Assembly: GCF_014138045.1 (NCBI RefSeq)
Contig: NZ_JACGXA010000001.1
Coordinates: forward strand, 2,527,001 to 2,591,000
Direction: 5' to 3'
Length of the DNA stretch: 64,000 nucleotides
Source of the DNA: Nocardioides ginsengisegetis
Lineage (GTDB): Bacteria; Actinomycetota; Actinomycetes; Propionibacteriales; Nocardioidaceae
Shown: positions 56,751-64,000 of the stretch, one piece after another
How the letters are laid out: each line of letters begins with the position of its first letter
How positions within the stretch are numbered: position 1 is the stretch's first letter
Translations under genes and position numbers: made by a program
Notes under the pieces: generated by a model
Told to the model about the DNA's origin: nothing
The model's database searches: none
Seen by the model: only the letters and a program-made list of their open reading frames with translations

Positions 56751-57716
56751 TTACACGGAGGGTTCCGGGGCCACCAAAACGCCCCGGTCCATGGTGGTTT
56801 CCAGGCCCTTGCGACGGGCCGTCCACACGACCAGCGCGAGGTAGACGAGCGACTGGGTGAGGGTCGCCGGGATGCTCCACCAGCTGCCCCCCGAAGGGTT
56901 CAGCGTGGAGCCCATGTTGCCGAACGCGAGGGCCAGGCCGAAGGCCAGCCAGTTGTTCAGCACGTGCATCGCGATGCCGGCCTCGAGGCCGCCGGTGAGG
57001 ATCACCAGGATGCCCGCGACGATGCCGAACGCGAACCGGTCGAAGAACACCGGCGCGCTCTGGGCGCCGTGCGCCAGGGCGAAGAGCAGGGCGGGCCCCA
57101 GGACCGCGGCGTACGGCGTGCGGAACAGGCCGCCGAAGGCCTGCGTGAGGTAGCCGCGGAAGGCGTACTCCTCCCCCGCGGCCTGCAGCGGCGTCAGCAG
57201 CAGCACGACCAGGGCGAACTCCTGCGTGGTGCGGCCGAAGTCGTTGAGGTGCCCACTCATGTCGGTGCCCTCGCCCTGCGCAGGCAGCAGCGAGGAGACG
57301 ACGAGGGTCGCGAAGAGCCCGATGAAGGCGAGCCCGAAGCAGGTCAGCAGCCAGCGCCAGCGGATCCGCGGCATCACCGACGCGAGCCAGCGCGGCCGCA
57401 GCCCGTGCATCACCCTGGTGAGCAGCCAGGTCACGGGGATCGCCGAGGCCAGCACGAGGTTGAGGTAGGCCAGGCCCGCGGGAGTCGGGTCTCCGAGGTC
57501 GAGCAGCTGCGTCATCGAGTCGCCCAGCGGGCGCCCCTGGATCGCGAAGGCGATCGCGAACGGCACCTGCCACACGATCGGCACCACGACGAGCATCAGC
57601 GCGATCAGCATCGTCGTGCCGACGACGGGCCGCCACCAGGCGACCCGGCCGGCGAGGTGGACCTGCTGGTAGGGCAGCCGGCCGGGAACGGCCGCCCCGG
57701 CCGGCTCCCCCGTCAC
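56751..57716 (-). CDS. CPBP-family intramembrane metalloprotease
   Basis: A 321-residue membrane protein with about eight hydrophobic segments. The CPBP (Abi/Rce1-like) active-site motifs are [12 protein letters not shown] (EExxxR), [11 protein letters not shown] (histidine) and [10 protein letters not shown] (H...N). The GTG start at 57716 overlaps the gltX stop (GTGA). Function within the family ranges from prenyl-protein processing to bacteriocin immunity; the target here is unknown. Confidence 0.85.
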   Translation of the reverse strand: MTGEPAGAAVPGRLPYQQVHLAGRVAWWRPVVGTTMLIALMLVVVPIVWQVPFAIAFAIQGRPLGDSMTQLLDLGDPTPAGLAYLNLVLASAIPVTWLLTRVMHGLRPRWLASVMPRIRWRWLLTCFGLAFIGLFATLVVSSLLPAQGEGTDMSGHLNDFGRTTQEFALVVLLLTPLQAAGEEYAFRGYLTQAFGGLFRTPYAAVLGPALLFALAHGAQSAPVFFDRFAFGIVAGILVILTGGLEAGIAMHVLNNWLAFGLALAFGNMGSTLNPSGGSWWSIPATLTQSLVYLALVVWTARRKGLETTMDRGVLVAPEPSV

Positions 57717-59176
57717 GCCAGTGCGCTCTTCAGACGACCCAGCCCGCGCTCGCGACCGAGCAGCTCGAGCGACTCGAACAGCGGCGGCGAGACCTTGCGG
57801 CCGGTGACGGCCACGCGGACCGGGCCGAAGGCCACCCGGGGCTTGAGACCCATCTCGTCGACGAGCTTGCCCTGCAGGGCGTCCTGGATCGCGGCGGTCG
57901 ACCAGGTGTCGAGGCCGGCGAGGGCGTCGTACGACGCCTGGACGACCTCGCGGCCGGTCTCGTCGAGCAGCTTCGCCACGTCGGCCTCGTCGCGCGTGAA
58001 GTCGGCCTCGTCGACGAAGAGGAAGCCGAGCATCTCGGGCGCCTCGGTGAGCTTGTTGATCCGCTCGGCGACCAGCGGCATCGCGAGCTCGAGCAGCTGC
58101 GCGTCCGCGTCGGAGACCGGGTCGGAGACGACGCCTGCGGCCTTGAGGAACGGCAGCACCCGGTGGGTGATGTCCTCGACCGACAGCAGCCGCATCTGGG
58201 CGACGTTGATCGCGTCGGCCTTCTTGAGGTCGAAGCGCGCCGGGTTGGGGTTGACGTCCTTGATGTCGAACGCCTCGACCATCTCCTCCAGCGAGAAGAT
58301 GTCGCGGTCCCCGGCGATCGCCCAGCCGAGCAGCGCGAGGTAGTTGAGCAGGCCCTCGGGGATGAAGCCCTGGTCGCGGTAGGCCAGCGCGTGCGCCTCG
58401 GGGTCGCGCTTGGAGAGCTTCTTGTTGCCCTGACCCATGACGTAGGGCAGGTGTCCGTAGGCCGGCACGGACTTGGCGATGCCGAGCTCGACCAGGGCGT
58501 CGAAGAGCGCGAGCTGACGCGGGGTGCTGGAGAGCAGGTCCTCGCCACGCAGGACGTGGGTGATCTCCATCAGCGCGTCGTCGATCGGGTTGACCAGCGT
58601 GTAGAGCGGGTCGCCGTTGGCGCGCGAGAGGGCGAAGTCCGGGACGTTCTCGGTCTCGAACGTGATGTCCCCGCGGACCAGGTCGTCCCACGTGATCGAG
58701 CCGTCGGGCATCCGGAAGCGCCCGATCGGCGCGCGGCCCTCGGCCTCGAACGCCGCCCGCTGGTCGGCGGACAGGTCGCGGCAGAAGCCGTCGTACCCCT
58801 GCGCCTTGGAGCCGGACGCCTTGCGGCGCGCGTCGACCTCGTCGTTGGTGCAGAAGCAGTCATAGGTGTACGACGAGTCGCGCAGCCGCTCCAGCACGTC
58901 GCGGTAGATGTCGCCGCGCTCGCTCTGCTTGTAGGGGCCGTGCGGGCCGCCGACCTCGATGCCCTCGTCCCAGGTCAGGCCGAGCCAGCGCCACAGGTCG
59001 AGGATCGCGTCGTAGGACTCCTGGGTGCTGCGCTCCTTGTCGGTGTCCTCCATCCGGAAGACGATCGAGCCGCCGTGGTGGCGCGCGAAGGCCCAGTTGA
59101 ACAGCGCGGTGCGGACCAGGCCGACGTGCGGGGATCCCGTCGGGGAGGGGCAGAAACGGACGCGGACGTTGCTCAA
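57713..59176 (-). CDS. gltX: Glutamate--tRNA ligase
   Basis: Charges tRNA-Glu. The protein of about 487 residues starts with TTG at 59176, which overlaps the stop of the preceding gene; it continues [18 protein letters not shown], where the HIGH motif takes the form [16 protein letters not shown] and the KMSKS-type GNKKLSKRD are present. It lies close to tRNA-Glu in this window, which may be coincidence. The upstream FAH-family gene and the downstream protease form one operon with it. Confidence 0.94.
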   Translation of the reverse strand: MSNVRVRFCPSPTGSPHVGLVRTALFNWAFARHHGGSIVFRMEDTDKERSTQESYDAILDLWRWLGLTWDEGIEVGGPHGPYKQSERGDIYRDVLERLRDSSYTYDCFCTNDEVDARRKASGSKAQGYDGFCRDLSADQRAAFEAEGRAPIGRFRMPDGSITWDDLVRGDITFETENVPDFALSRANGDPLYTLVNPIDDALMEITHVLRGEDLLSSTPRQLALFDALVELGIAKSVPAYGHLPYVMGQGNKKLSKRDPEAHALAYRDQGFIPEGLLNYLALLGWAIAGDRDIFSLEEMVEAFDIKDVNPNPARFDLKKADAINVAQMRLLSVEDITHRVLPFLKAAGVVSDPVSDADAQLLELAMPLVAERINKLTEAPEMLGFLFVDEADFTRDEADVAKLLDETGREVVQASYDALAGLDTWSTAAIQDALQGKLVDEMGLKPRVAFGPVRVAVTGRKVSPPLFESLELLGRERGLGRLKSALA

Positions 59177-59982
59177 CGCTGGGCCACCTTGTTCGTGAGA
59201 GTGCCGAGACCGGCGATCGAGACCTCGACCTCGTCGCCGACCTGCATGGGACCGACACCCTCGGGGGTGCCGGTGAGGATGACGTCGCCGGGGAGCAACG
59301 TCATCACGCTGGAGACGTGCGCGATCAGCGCGGGGATGTCGAAGATCATGTCGGCCGTCGAGCCGTCCTGGACGACGTCGCCGTTGAGGAAGGTCTGGAG
59401 GCGGACGCCGTCGATGAAGGTCTGCGGGTCGAGATCGGTCTCGATCCACGGGCCGAGCGGGCAGAAGGAGTCGAAGCCCTTGGCGCGGGTGAACTGCACG
59501 TCGGACTTCTGCAGGTCGCGGGCCGTGACGTCGTTGGCGATCGTGTAGCCGTGGATCACGTCGGTCGCCTGCTCCGGCGGCACGTCCCGGCAGATCCGGC
59601 CGATCACGACGGCGAGCTCGCCCTCGTAGTGGAGGTCCTGGGTCTGGCGCGGGTAGAAGATCGGGTCGCCGGGACCGACCACGCTGGTGTTGGGCTTGAG
59701 GAACATCAGCGGCTCGGCCGGGACGTCGTTGCCGAGCTCGGCGGCGTGGGCGGCGTAGTTGCGGCCGATGCCGACCACCTTGCTGCGCGGTAGCACCGGC
59801 GCGAGCAGCCGGACGTCCTCGAGGCGGTGCTCCTCGTCGAGCAGCTTCACCCCGACGTACAGGGGATCACCCGCCAGGGCGACGATGACGGAGTCCTCGG
59901 CCGGCTGGCCGAACTGGTCGACCTCGCCGGTCACCACGCCGTACTGGGGGTCTTCTCCGGTCGTGAATCTCGCGATACGCAC
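59173..59982 (-). CDS. Fumarylacetoacetate hydrolase (FAH) family protein
   Basis: A 269-residue FAH-fold enzyme. Metal-binding and active-site motifs include [29 protein letters not shown] (acidic ligands) and [14 protein letters not shown], and [12 protein letters not shown]. Members hydrolyse or isomerize acylpyruvates and aromatic ring-cleavage products. The 5' position before gltX is common in actinobacteria. The substrate is not known. Confidence 0.9.
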   Translation of the reverse strand: MRIARFTTGEDPQYGVVTGEVDQFGQPAEDSVIVALAGDPLYVGVKLLDEEHRLEDVRLLAPVLPRSKVVGIGRNYAAHAAELGNDVPAEPLMFLKPNTSVVGPGDPIFYPRQTQDLHYEGELAVVIGRICRDVPPEQATDVIHGYTIANDVTARDLQKSDVQFTRAKGFDSFCPLGPWIETDLDPQTFIDGVRLQTFLNGDVVQDGSTADMIFDIPALIAHVSSVMTLLPGDVILTGTPEGVGPMQVGDEVEVSIAGLGTLTNKVAQR

Positions 59983-60014
59983 TCGGGGAGCCTATCGACC
60001 TACCCTTGGGCGCC

Positions 60015-60878
60015 ATGGAGGTGCTGGCGCGGGAGGAGTGGCAGGCGTGCGCCGCGGCACACGCGGCCCGCATCGACGCCTTCGTGCAGCCGCACCTCGC
60101 GCGGCGGGAGTCACGGGTCAAGCACCCCGTCCACGACTTCCTCTTCACCTACTACTCCCAGCGGCCGGCCCAGCTGCGGCGGTGGCACCCGGGGTACGGC
60201 GTGGGGCTGGCCGACGGGGCGTCGTACGCGGGCTTGAAGGGGTACGCCGGGGAGCCGGCCAGCGTCACGGCCGAGCACGTCGCCTCGCAGCGGGTGCTGC
60301 TCGAGACCCTGCGCCGGCTGCTGTCGGCGACGGCGGGGCGGGCCGCCAACTTCGGGTGCTTCGGGCTGCACGAGTGGGCGATGGTCTATCGGGCGGCCGA
60401 GCACGGGAAGCGTCACGACTGGCCGCTGCGGCTGGGCGGGGGTGGCACCGACGCGGTCGTGGAGTCGCACCGGATCGCCTGCTCGCACTTCGACGCCTAC
60501 CGCTTCTTCACCGAGCCGGCGCGTCCGCTGAACACGCTCTCCCCCACCTCGACCGACCGGCCGGACTTCGAGCAGCCGGCCTGCCTCCACGCCGGGATGG
60601 ACCTCTACAAGCACGCGTTCCGGCTCACGCCGATGATCAGCTCGGACCTGGTCGCCGACTGCTTCGAGCTGGCCCGCGACATCCGCATCCTCGACATGCG
60701 CGCGGCGCCGTACGACCTCACCGGGCTGGAGATCGACGGCCACGGCTTCGAGCCGGTGCGGATCGAGACCGCGGCGGGCAAGGCGGCCTACGCCGAGGCG
60801 CAGCGCGGGTTCGCCGAGCGGGGCGCGCCGCTGCGCGCCCGCCTGGTCGCCGAGTGCGAGCGGCTGCTCGCCGAGTGA
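60015..60878 (+). CDS. Conserved actinobacterial protein (often labelled 3-methyladenine DNA glycosylase)
   Basis: A 287-residue protein from the ATG at 60015. It has the conserved HPVHDFLFTYYSQRPAQLRR, FGCFGLHEWAMVYR and LNTLSPTSTDRPDFEQPACL. Homologues are widely labelled 3-methyladenine DNA glycosylase, but I see no helix-hairpin-helix or known glycosylase signature, so that label should be treated with caution. It starts a three-gene rightward group. Confidence 0.7.
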   Translation: MEVLAREEWQACAAAHAARIDAFVQPHLARRESRVKHPVHDFLFTYYSQRPAQLRRWHPGYGVGLADGASYAGLKGYAGEPASVTAEHVASQRVLLETLRRLLSATAGRAANFGCFGLHEWAMVYRAAEHGKRHDWPLRLGGGGTDAVVESHRIACSHFDAYRFFTEPARPLNTLSPTSTDRPDFEQPACLHAGMDLYKHAFRLTPMISSDLVADCFELARDIRILDMRAAPYDLTGLEIDGHGFEPVRIETAAGKAAYAEAQRGFAERGAPLRARLVAECERLLAE

Positions 60879-60895
60879 CGGTTACGGTGTGCCGC

Positions 60896-61162
60896 ATGGA
60901 CGAGCGGGTGCTACGGAACTTCATGACGCCCGAGGGGCGGCTGCACACGATCCCGAGCAAGCAGGCCAAGCTGCTGGTGGTCCTCGACCACCTGGCGCAG
61001 TCCTTCGAGCCGGGATGCCACTACCCCGAGAAGGACGTCAACGAGATCCTCGAGGGCTTCCACCCCGACTACGCCGCGCTGCGCCGCTACCTCGTGGAGA
61101 ACCTCTTCCTGACCCGCGAGGACGGCGTCTACTGGCGCAGCGGCGGCAGCTTCGATGTCTGA
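60896..61162 (+). CDS. DUF2087 domain protein
   Basis: An 88-residue protein that consists of a DUF2087 domain (FMTPEGRLHTIPSKQAKLLVVL, GCHYPEKDVNEILEGFHPDY, LRRYLVENLFLTREDGVYWR). This winged-helix-like domain often follows regulators. It overlaps the start of the pentapeptide gene (GATGTCTGA). A DNA-binding role is possible and not shown. Confidence 0.8.
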   Translation: MDERVLRNFMTPEGRLHTIPSKQAKLLVVLDHLAQSFEPGCHYPEKDVNEILEGFHPDYAALRRYLVENLFLTREDGVYWRSGGSFDV

Positions 61163-61757
61163 GCCCCGGGTGGGCGTCGCGTTCACCGGTGAGGACTGGT
61201 ACGCCGAGCCGCTGAAGGCCGCGCAGTTCGTCGAGTGCACCTTCAGCGACGTCGACTTCTCGGAAGCGACGACGGCGGGGGCGCTCTTCGACCGGTGCAC
61301 GTTCCACGGCTGCCGCTTCAACGCCTCGACGCACACCAGCTCGGCGTTCGTGGCCTGCGACTTCCGCCGGACGAGCTTCTTCGACGCGACGTTCGACGGC
61401 TGCAAGCTGGTCGGCTCGGTGTTCGCCGAGTGCACGCTGCGGCCGGTCGAGATCCGCGGCGGTCAGTGGCAGGGCGTCACGATCCGCGGCACCAACCTGA
61501 CCAAGCTCGACCTGACCGGGCTCGACCTGCGCGAGGCCGACCTGTCGATGTCCGACCTCACCGGGTCCGTGCTGCGCGACTGCCGGCTCGACGGCGCCAA
61601 CCTCCGGGAGACCAACCTGGGCGGCGCCGACCTGCGCGGCGCGAGCCTGGACCGGGTCGACCTCGCCGCCGCCCGGCTCCGGGCGACCCGGCTGGACCTC
61701 GAGGGCGCCGTACTGCTGGCGGAGCTGCACGGGGCGTCGGTGGACGCGAGCGTCTAG
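61155..61757 (+). CDS. Pentapeptide-repeat protein
   Basis: A 200-residue protein with A(D/N)Lxx-type pentapeptide repeats throughout (FSEATTAGALFDRCTFHGC, LDLTGLDLREADLSMSDLTG, GANLRETNLGGADLRGASLD), predicted to fold into a right-handed quadrilateral beta-helix. Some relatives (Qnr, MfpA) bind DNA gyrase; this one's target is unknown. Translation is coupled to the DUF2087 gene. Confidence 0.9.
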   Translation: MSEPRVGVAFTGEDWYAEPLKAAQFVECTFSDVDFSEATTAGALFDRCTFHGCRFNASTHTSSAFVACDFRRTSFFDATFDGCKLVGSVFAECTLRPVEIRGGQWQGVTIRGTNLTKLDLTGLDLREADLSMSDLTGSVLRDCRLDGANLRETNLGGADLRGASLDRVDLAAARLRATRLDLEGAVLLAELHGASVDASV

Positions 61758-61770
61758 CCGGGGCCGGTCG

Positions 61771-61857
61771 GGATCGCCGGTTCACCGGTGGTCCTGGACG
61801 TTATGGAGGGTTGCAACCCTCCAGAACGTACGGGAACGCCGGTCCACCGGTGATTCC
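61771..61857. repeat. Palindromic intergenic repeat, copy 3 (three hairpins)
   Basis: Hairpin 1 (61771-61794) pairs GGATCGCCGG with CCGGTGGTCC. Hairpin 2 (61798-61829) has an ACGTTATGGAGGG arm with centre GGTTGCAACC. Hairpin 3 (61832-61857) pairs GGAACGCCGGT with ACCGGTGATTCC. Differences from copy 2 mostly keep pairing (G-T for A-T or G-C), which suggests selection on structure. It lies between the pentapeptide gene and bsaP, which converge. Confidence 0.75.
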
Positions 61858-61880
61858 TGCGTCCGGTGGGACAGGAGTGA

Positions 61881-62063
61881 CTAACTTGTCAGGACGCCGT
61901 GCTCCACGCACTCGGCCGACCAGCCACGGGGAGTGACCTGGACCTTCATGCGCCGACGGCAGCTGGTGCAGAAGCGCGGGGGCTCCATCACCAGCTGCAC
62001 GTCGCACACGGTGTGGTCGCGGGCCTCGACGGGCTCGCCGCAGTGACCGCAGAAGTCGTTCAT
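61881..62063 (-). CDS. bsaP: Biotin synthase auxiliary protein (BsaP-like)
   Basis: A 60-residue cysteine-rich protein: CGHC near the N-terminus, then TVCDVQL, CTSC and a sixth cysteine near the end (AECVEHG). The gene lies 10 bases downstream of bioB on the same strand. It matches in size, cysteine pattern and location the small iron-sulfur protein BsaP that mycobacterial biotin synthase needs for activity. The identity is by pattern and neighbourhood. Confidence 0.75.
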   Translation of the reverse strand: MNDFCGHCGEPVEARDHTVCDVQLVMEPPRFCTSCRRRMKVQVTPRGWSAECVEHGVLTS

Positions 62064-62073
62064 CTCCGCCGGC

Positions 62074-63069
62074 TCACAGGGTCTTCGCGAGTTCCTTGAT
62101 CGGCATCTTCAGGTCCGAGAGGAGGGTGAGGTCCTCGTCGGCGTTGCGGCCGAGCGTCGTCAGGTAGTTGCCCACGATGACGGCGTTGATGCCGCCGAGC
62201 AGGCCGTCGCGGGTGCCGAGGTCACCGAGGGTGAGCTCGCGGCCGCCGGCGTAGCGCAGGACGGTGCGCGGCATCGCGAGGCGGAAGGCAGCGATCGTGC
62301 GCAGGGCGTCGGCGGAGTCCATGATCGGCAGGTCGCCGAAGGGGGTGCCGGGGCGCGGGTTGAGGAAGTTGAGCGGGACCTCGTGGGGGTCGAGCTCGGC
62401 CAGCTGCGAGGCCAGCTCGGCGCGCTGCTCGAGGGTCTCGCCCATGCCGACCAGGCCGCCGCAGCACAGCTCCATGCCGGACTCGCGGACCATCTCGCAG
62501 GTCTCCCAGCGCTCCTCGTAGGAGTGCGTAGTCACCACCGAGGGGAAGTAGGACTTCGCGGCCTCGAGGTTGTGGTTGTAGCGGTGGACGCCCATGTCCT
62601 TGAGGTCGTCGACCTGCTCCTGGGTGAGCATGCCGAGCGAGCAGGCGACGTTGATGTCGACGGCCTCCTGGATGGCCTTGATGCCGTCACGGACCTGCGT
62701 CATCAGGCGCTCGTCGGGGCCGCGGACGGCGGCGACGATGCAGAACTCCGTGGCGCCGGTGGCGGCGGTCTCCTCGGCGGCCTTGACCAGCTGCGGGATG
62801 TCCAGCCACACCGAGCGGACCGGCGAGGTGAACTGGCCGGACTGGCTGCAGAAGTGGCAGTCCTCGGGGCAGCCGCCGGTCTTGAGGCTGATGATCCCCT
62901 CGACCTCGATCTCGGGGCCGCAGTGCTTCATGCGGACCCCGTGGGCCAGCTCCAGCAGCTCGGGGATCTGGTCGTCGGGGAGCTGGAGGACCTCGACCAG
63001 CTCGTCGTACGACAGTCCTTCGCCGTCGTCGAGGACCTTCGTGCGGGCGCGCTCCAGGATGTCAGTCAC
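62074..63069 (-). CDS. bioB: Biotin synthase
   Basis: A radical-SAM enzyme that inserts sulfur into dethiobiotin. The 331-residue protein from the GTG at 63069 has the cluster motif [14 protein letters not shown] (Cx3Cx2C), then [26 protein letters not shown], and the second-cluster region with GGLVGMGET. The conserved arginine region (VLRYAGGRE) is present. The ribosome site is weak. It is divergent from bioA across a 112-base gap containing a GGTTAACC palindrome. Confidence 0.96.
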   Translation of the reverse strand: MTDILERARTKVLDDGEGLSYDELVEVLQLPDDQIPELLELAHGVRMKHCGPEIEVEGIISLKTGGCPEDCHFCSQSGQFTSPVRSVWLDIPQLVKAAEETAATGATEFCIVAAVRGPDERLMTQVRDGIKAIQEAVDINVACSLGMLTQEQVDDLKDMGVHRYNHNLEAAKSYFPSVVTTHSYEERWETCEMVRESGMELCCGGLVGMGETLEQRAELASQLAELDPHEVPLNFLNPRPGTPFGDLPIMDSADALRTIAAFRLAMPRTVLRYAGGRELTLGDLGTRDGLLGGINAVIVGNYLTTLGRNADEDLTLLSDLKMPIKELAKTL

Positions 63070-63181
63070 GCAAGGCAGGTTAACCGCCGTGGGGACGCGC
63101 GGCGTACGCCGGTCGGTTACTGGAACGTACGCCGGACGTGCAGGTCGGCGCGCGTGTCGTCGCTCGTAGACTGCCGGGGCG

Positions 63182-64000
63182 ATGACGGCCTCCCCCACTC
63201 AGATCCCCGCGCCGGGCGCGGGCACCGCCCCGGACCTGCTCGCGTTCGACCGCGAGCACGTGTGGCACCCCTACACCTCGATGACCGACCCGACGCCGAC
63301 GCGGCTGGTGACCGGGGCGTCCGGCACCCGGCTGACCCTGGCCGACGGCACCGAGCTGGTCGACGGGATGTCGTCGTGGTGGGCCGCGATCCACGGCTAC
63401 AACCACCCGGTGCTCAACGCCGCGCTCGCCGCGCAGGCGGCCGACTACGCGCACGTGATGTTCGGCGGGCTCACCCACGAGCCCGCGATCCGGCTGGCCC
63501 GGCGGCTGGTCGACCTGTCCCCGGTCGGGCTCGAGCACGTCTTCCTCGCCGACTCCGGGTCGGTGAGCGTCGAGGTCGCGCTCAAGATGGTGCTGCAGTA
63601 CCAGCGCGGGGTCGGCCATCCCGAGCGCACCCGGCTGCTGACGATCCGTGGCGGCTACCACGGCGACACGTTCGGCTGTATGAGCGTGTGCGACCCGGTG
63701 GGTGGCATGCACTCGATGTTCAGCGGCGTGCTGCCGCAGCAGGTCTTCGCCGACCAGCCGCCGTCGTCCCCCGACGGTGTCGCGGCCTGGGCCGCCGGGT
63801 TCGAGGCGCTGGCCGCCGAGCACGCCCACGAGCTGGCCGGGATCATCGTCGAGCCGCTGCTGCAGGGCGCCGGGGGCATGTACGTCTACCCCGCCGAGTG
63901 CCTGCAGGTGATGCGCGAGGTCGCGGACCGGCACGACCTGGTGCTGGTCTTCGACGAGATCGCGACCGGCTTCGGCCGCACCGGCACGCTCTTCGCCGCC
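63182..64000 (+). CDS. bioA: Adenosylmethionine-8-amino-7-oxononanoate aminotransferase (3' end cut by the window)
   Basis: The PLP enzyme that makes 7,8-diaminopelargonic acid in biotin synthesis. The 273 residues visible from the ATG at 63182 include [61 protein letters not shown] and [14 protein letters not shown]. The lysine that binds PLP lies beyond the window. It is divergent from bioB, so both probably share one biotin-responsive control region. Confidence 0.95.
   Translation, partial: MTASPTQIPAPGAGTAPDLLAFDREHVWHPYTSMTDPTPTRLVTGASGTRLTLADGTELVDGMSSWWAAIHGYNHPVLNAALAAQAADYAHVMFGGLTHEPAIRLARRLVDLSPVGLEHVFLADSGSVSVEVALKMVLQYQRGVGHPERTRLLTIRGGYHGDTFGCMSVCDPVGGMHSMFSGVLPQQVFADQPPSSPDGVAAWAAGFEALAAEHAHELAGIIVEPLLQGAGGMYVYPAECLQVMREVADRHDLVLVFDEIATGFGRTGTLFAA

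Noticed and set aside
63070..63181. GGTTAACC palindrome and GTTAC/GAAC words as a biotin repressor site
   Set aside because: The position is right but the match to a BioQ or BirA site could not be supported from memory.

Overview
The window is a stretch of very GC-rich, densely coded actinobacterial chromosome. Gene content and order (ftsY-smc-mutM-rnc-rpmF-yceD-coaD-rsmD-recG-DAK2-rpmB, a lysine-tailed HU, an F420-type guanylyltransferase, bioB with a bsaP-like gene) fit the Propionibacteriales, most likely Nocardioides or a close relative. That placement is inferred from gene content and not computed.

Layout. Bases 1-5368 hold a nitrogen-signalling block read leftward: two tandem amt-glnB pairs followed by glnD, which is cut by the window start. 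An IS110-family bridge-recombinase insertion sequence (about 5.68-7.14 kb) separates it from ftsY. Bases 7147-17813 carry ftsY, a thioesterase, smc, an MFS transporter, a secreted LVIVD-repeat protein, mutM, rnc and rpmF. Bases 17858-23915 are the yceD-coaD-rsmD-recG-DAK2 run with divergent rpmB. Bases 24121-38617 are housekeeping: thiL, ddl, a Cys/Met PLP enzyme, gpsA and an acyltransferase, cofC, hupB, leuDC with its IclR regulator, an ogt/adaA-alkA DNA-alkylation repair operon, and an LCP-family protein.

Bases 38675-56488 are an integrated genomic island of about 17.8 kb. It is bounded by a 47-bp direct repeat made of the 3' end of a tRNA-Glu gene. The complete tRNA-Glu lies at the right end, next to the element's tyrosine integrase, excisionase, XRE regulator and MobF relaxase. 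The left cargo has visibly lower GC and holds: a DyP peroxidase divergent from an ImmA-like protease/XRE pair; two four-gene cassettes (ECF sigma factor, membrane protein, secreted protein, anchored protein), one on each strand; several IS3 relics; a DUF6188-like gene; and an overlapping two-gene unit with a ParB-like motif. No type IV secretion genes are visible, so the island looks mobilizable and not self-transmissible.

Bases 56643-64000 return to core chromosome: tRNA-Gln, a CPBP protease with gltX and a FAH-family hydrolase, a small rightward cassette ending in a pentapeptide-repeat protein, and the divergent bsaP-bioB / bioA biotin genes (bioA is cut by the window end).

The most interesting points are the integrase gene whose last codons lie inside the host tRNA, so that its C-terminus should change on integration; the twin sigma-factor cassettes; the DyP-ImmA-XRE module with paired operator-like repeats; and a family of palindromic intergenic repeats.
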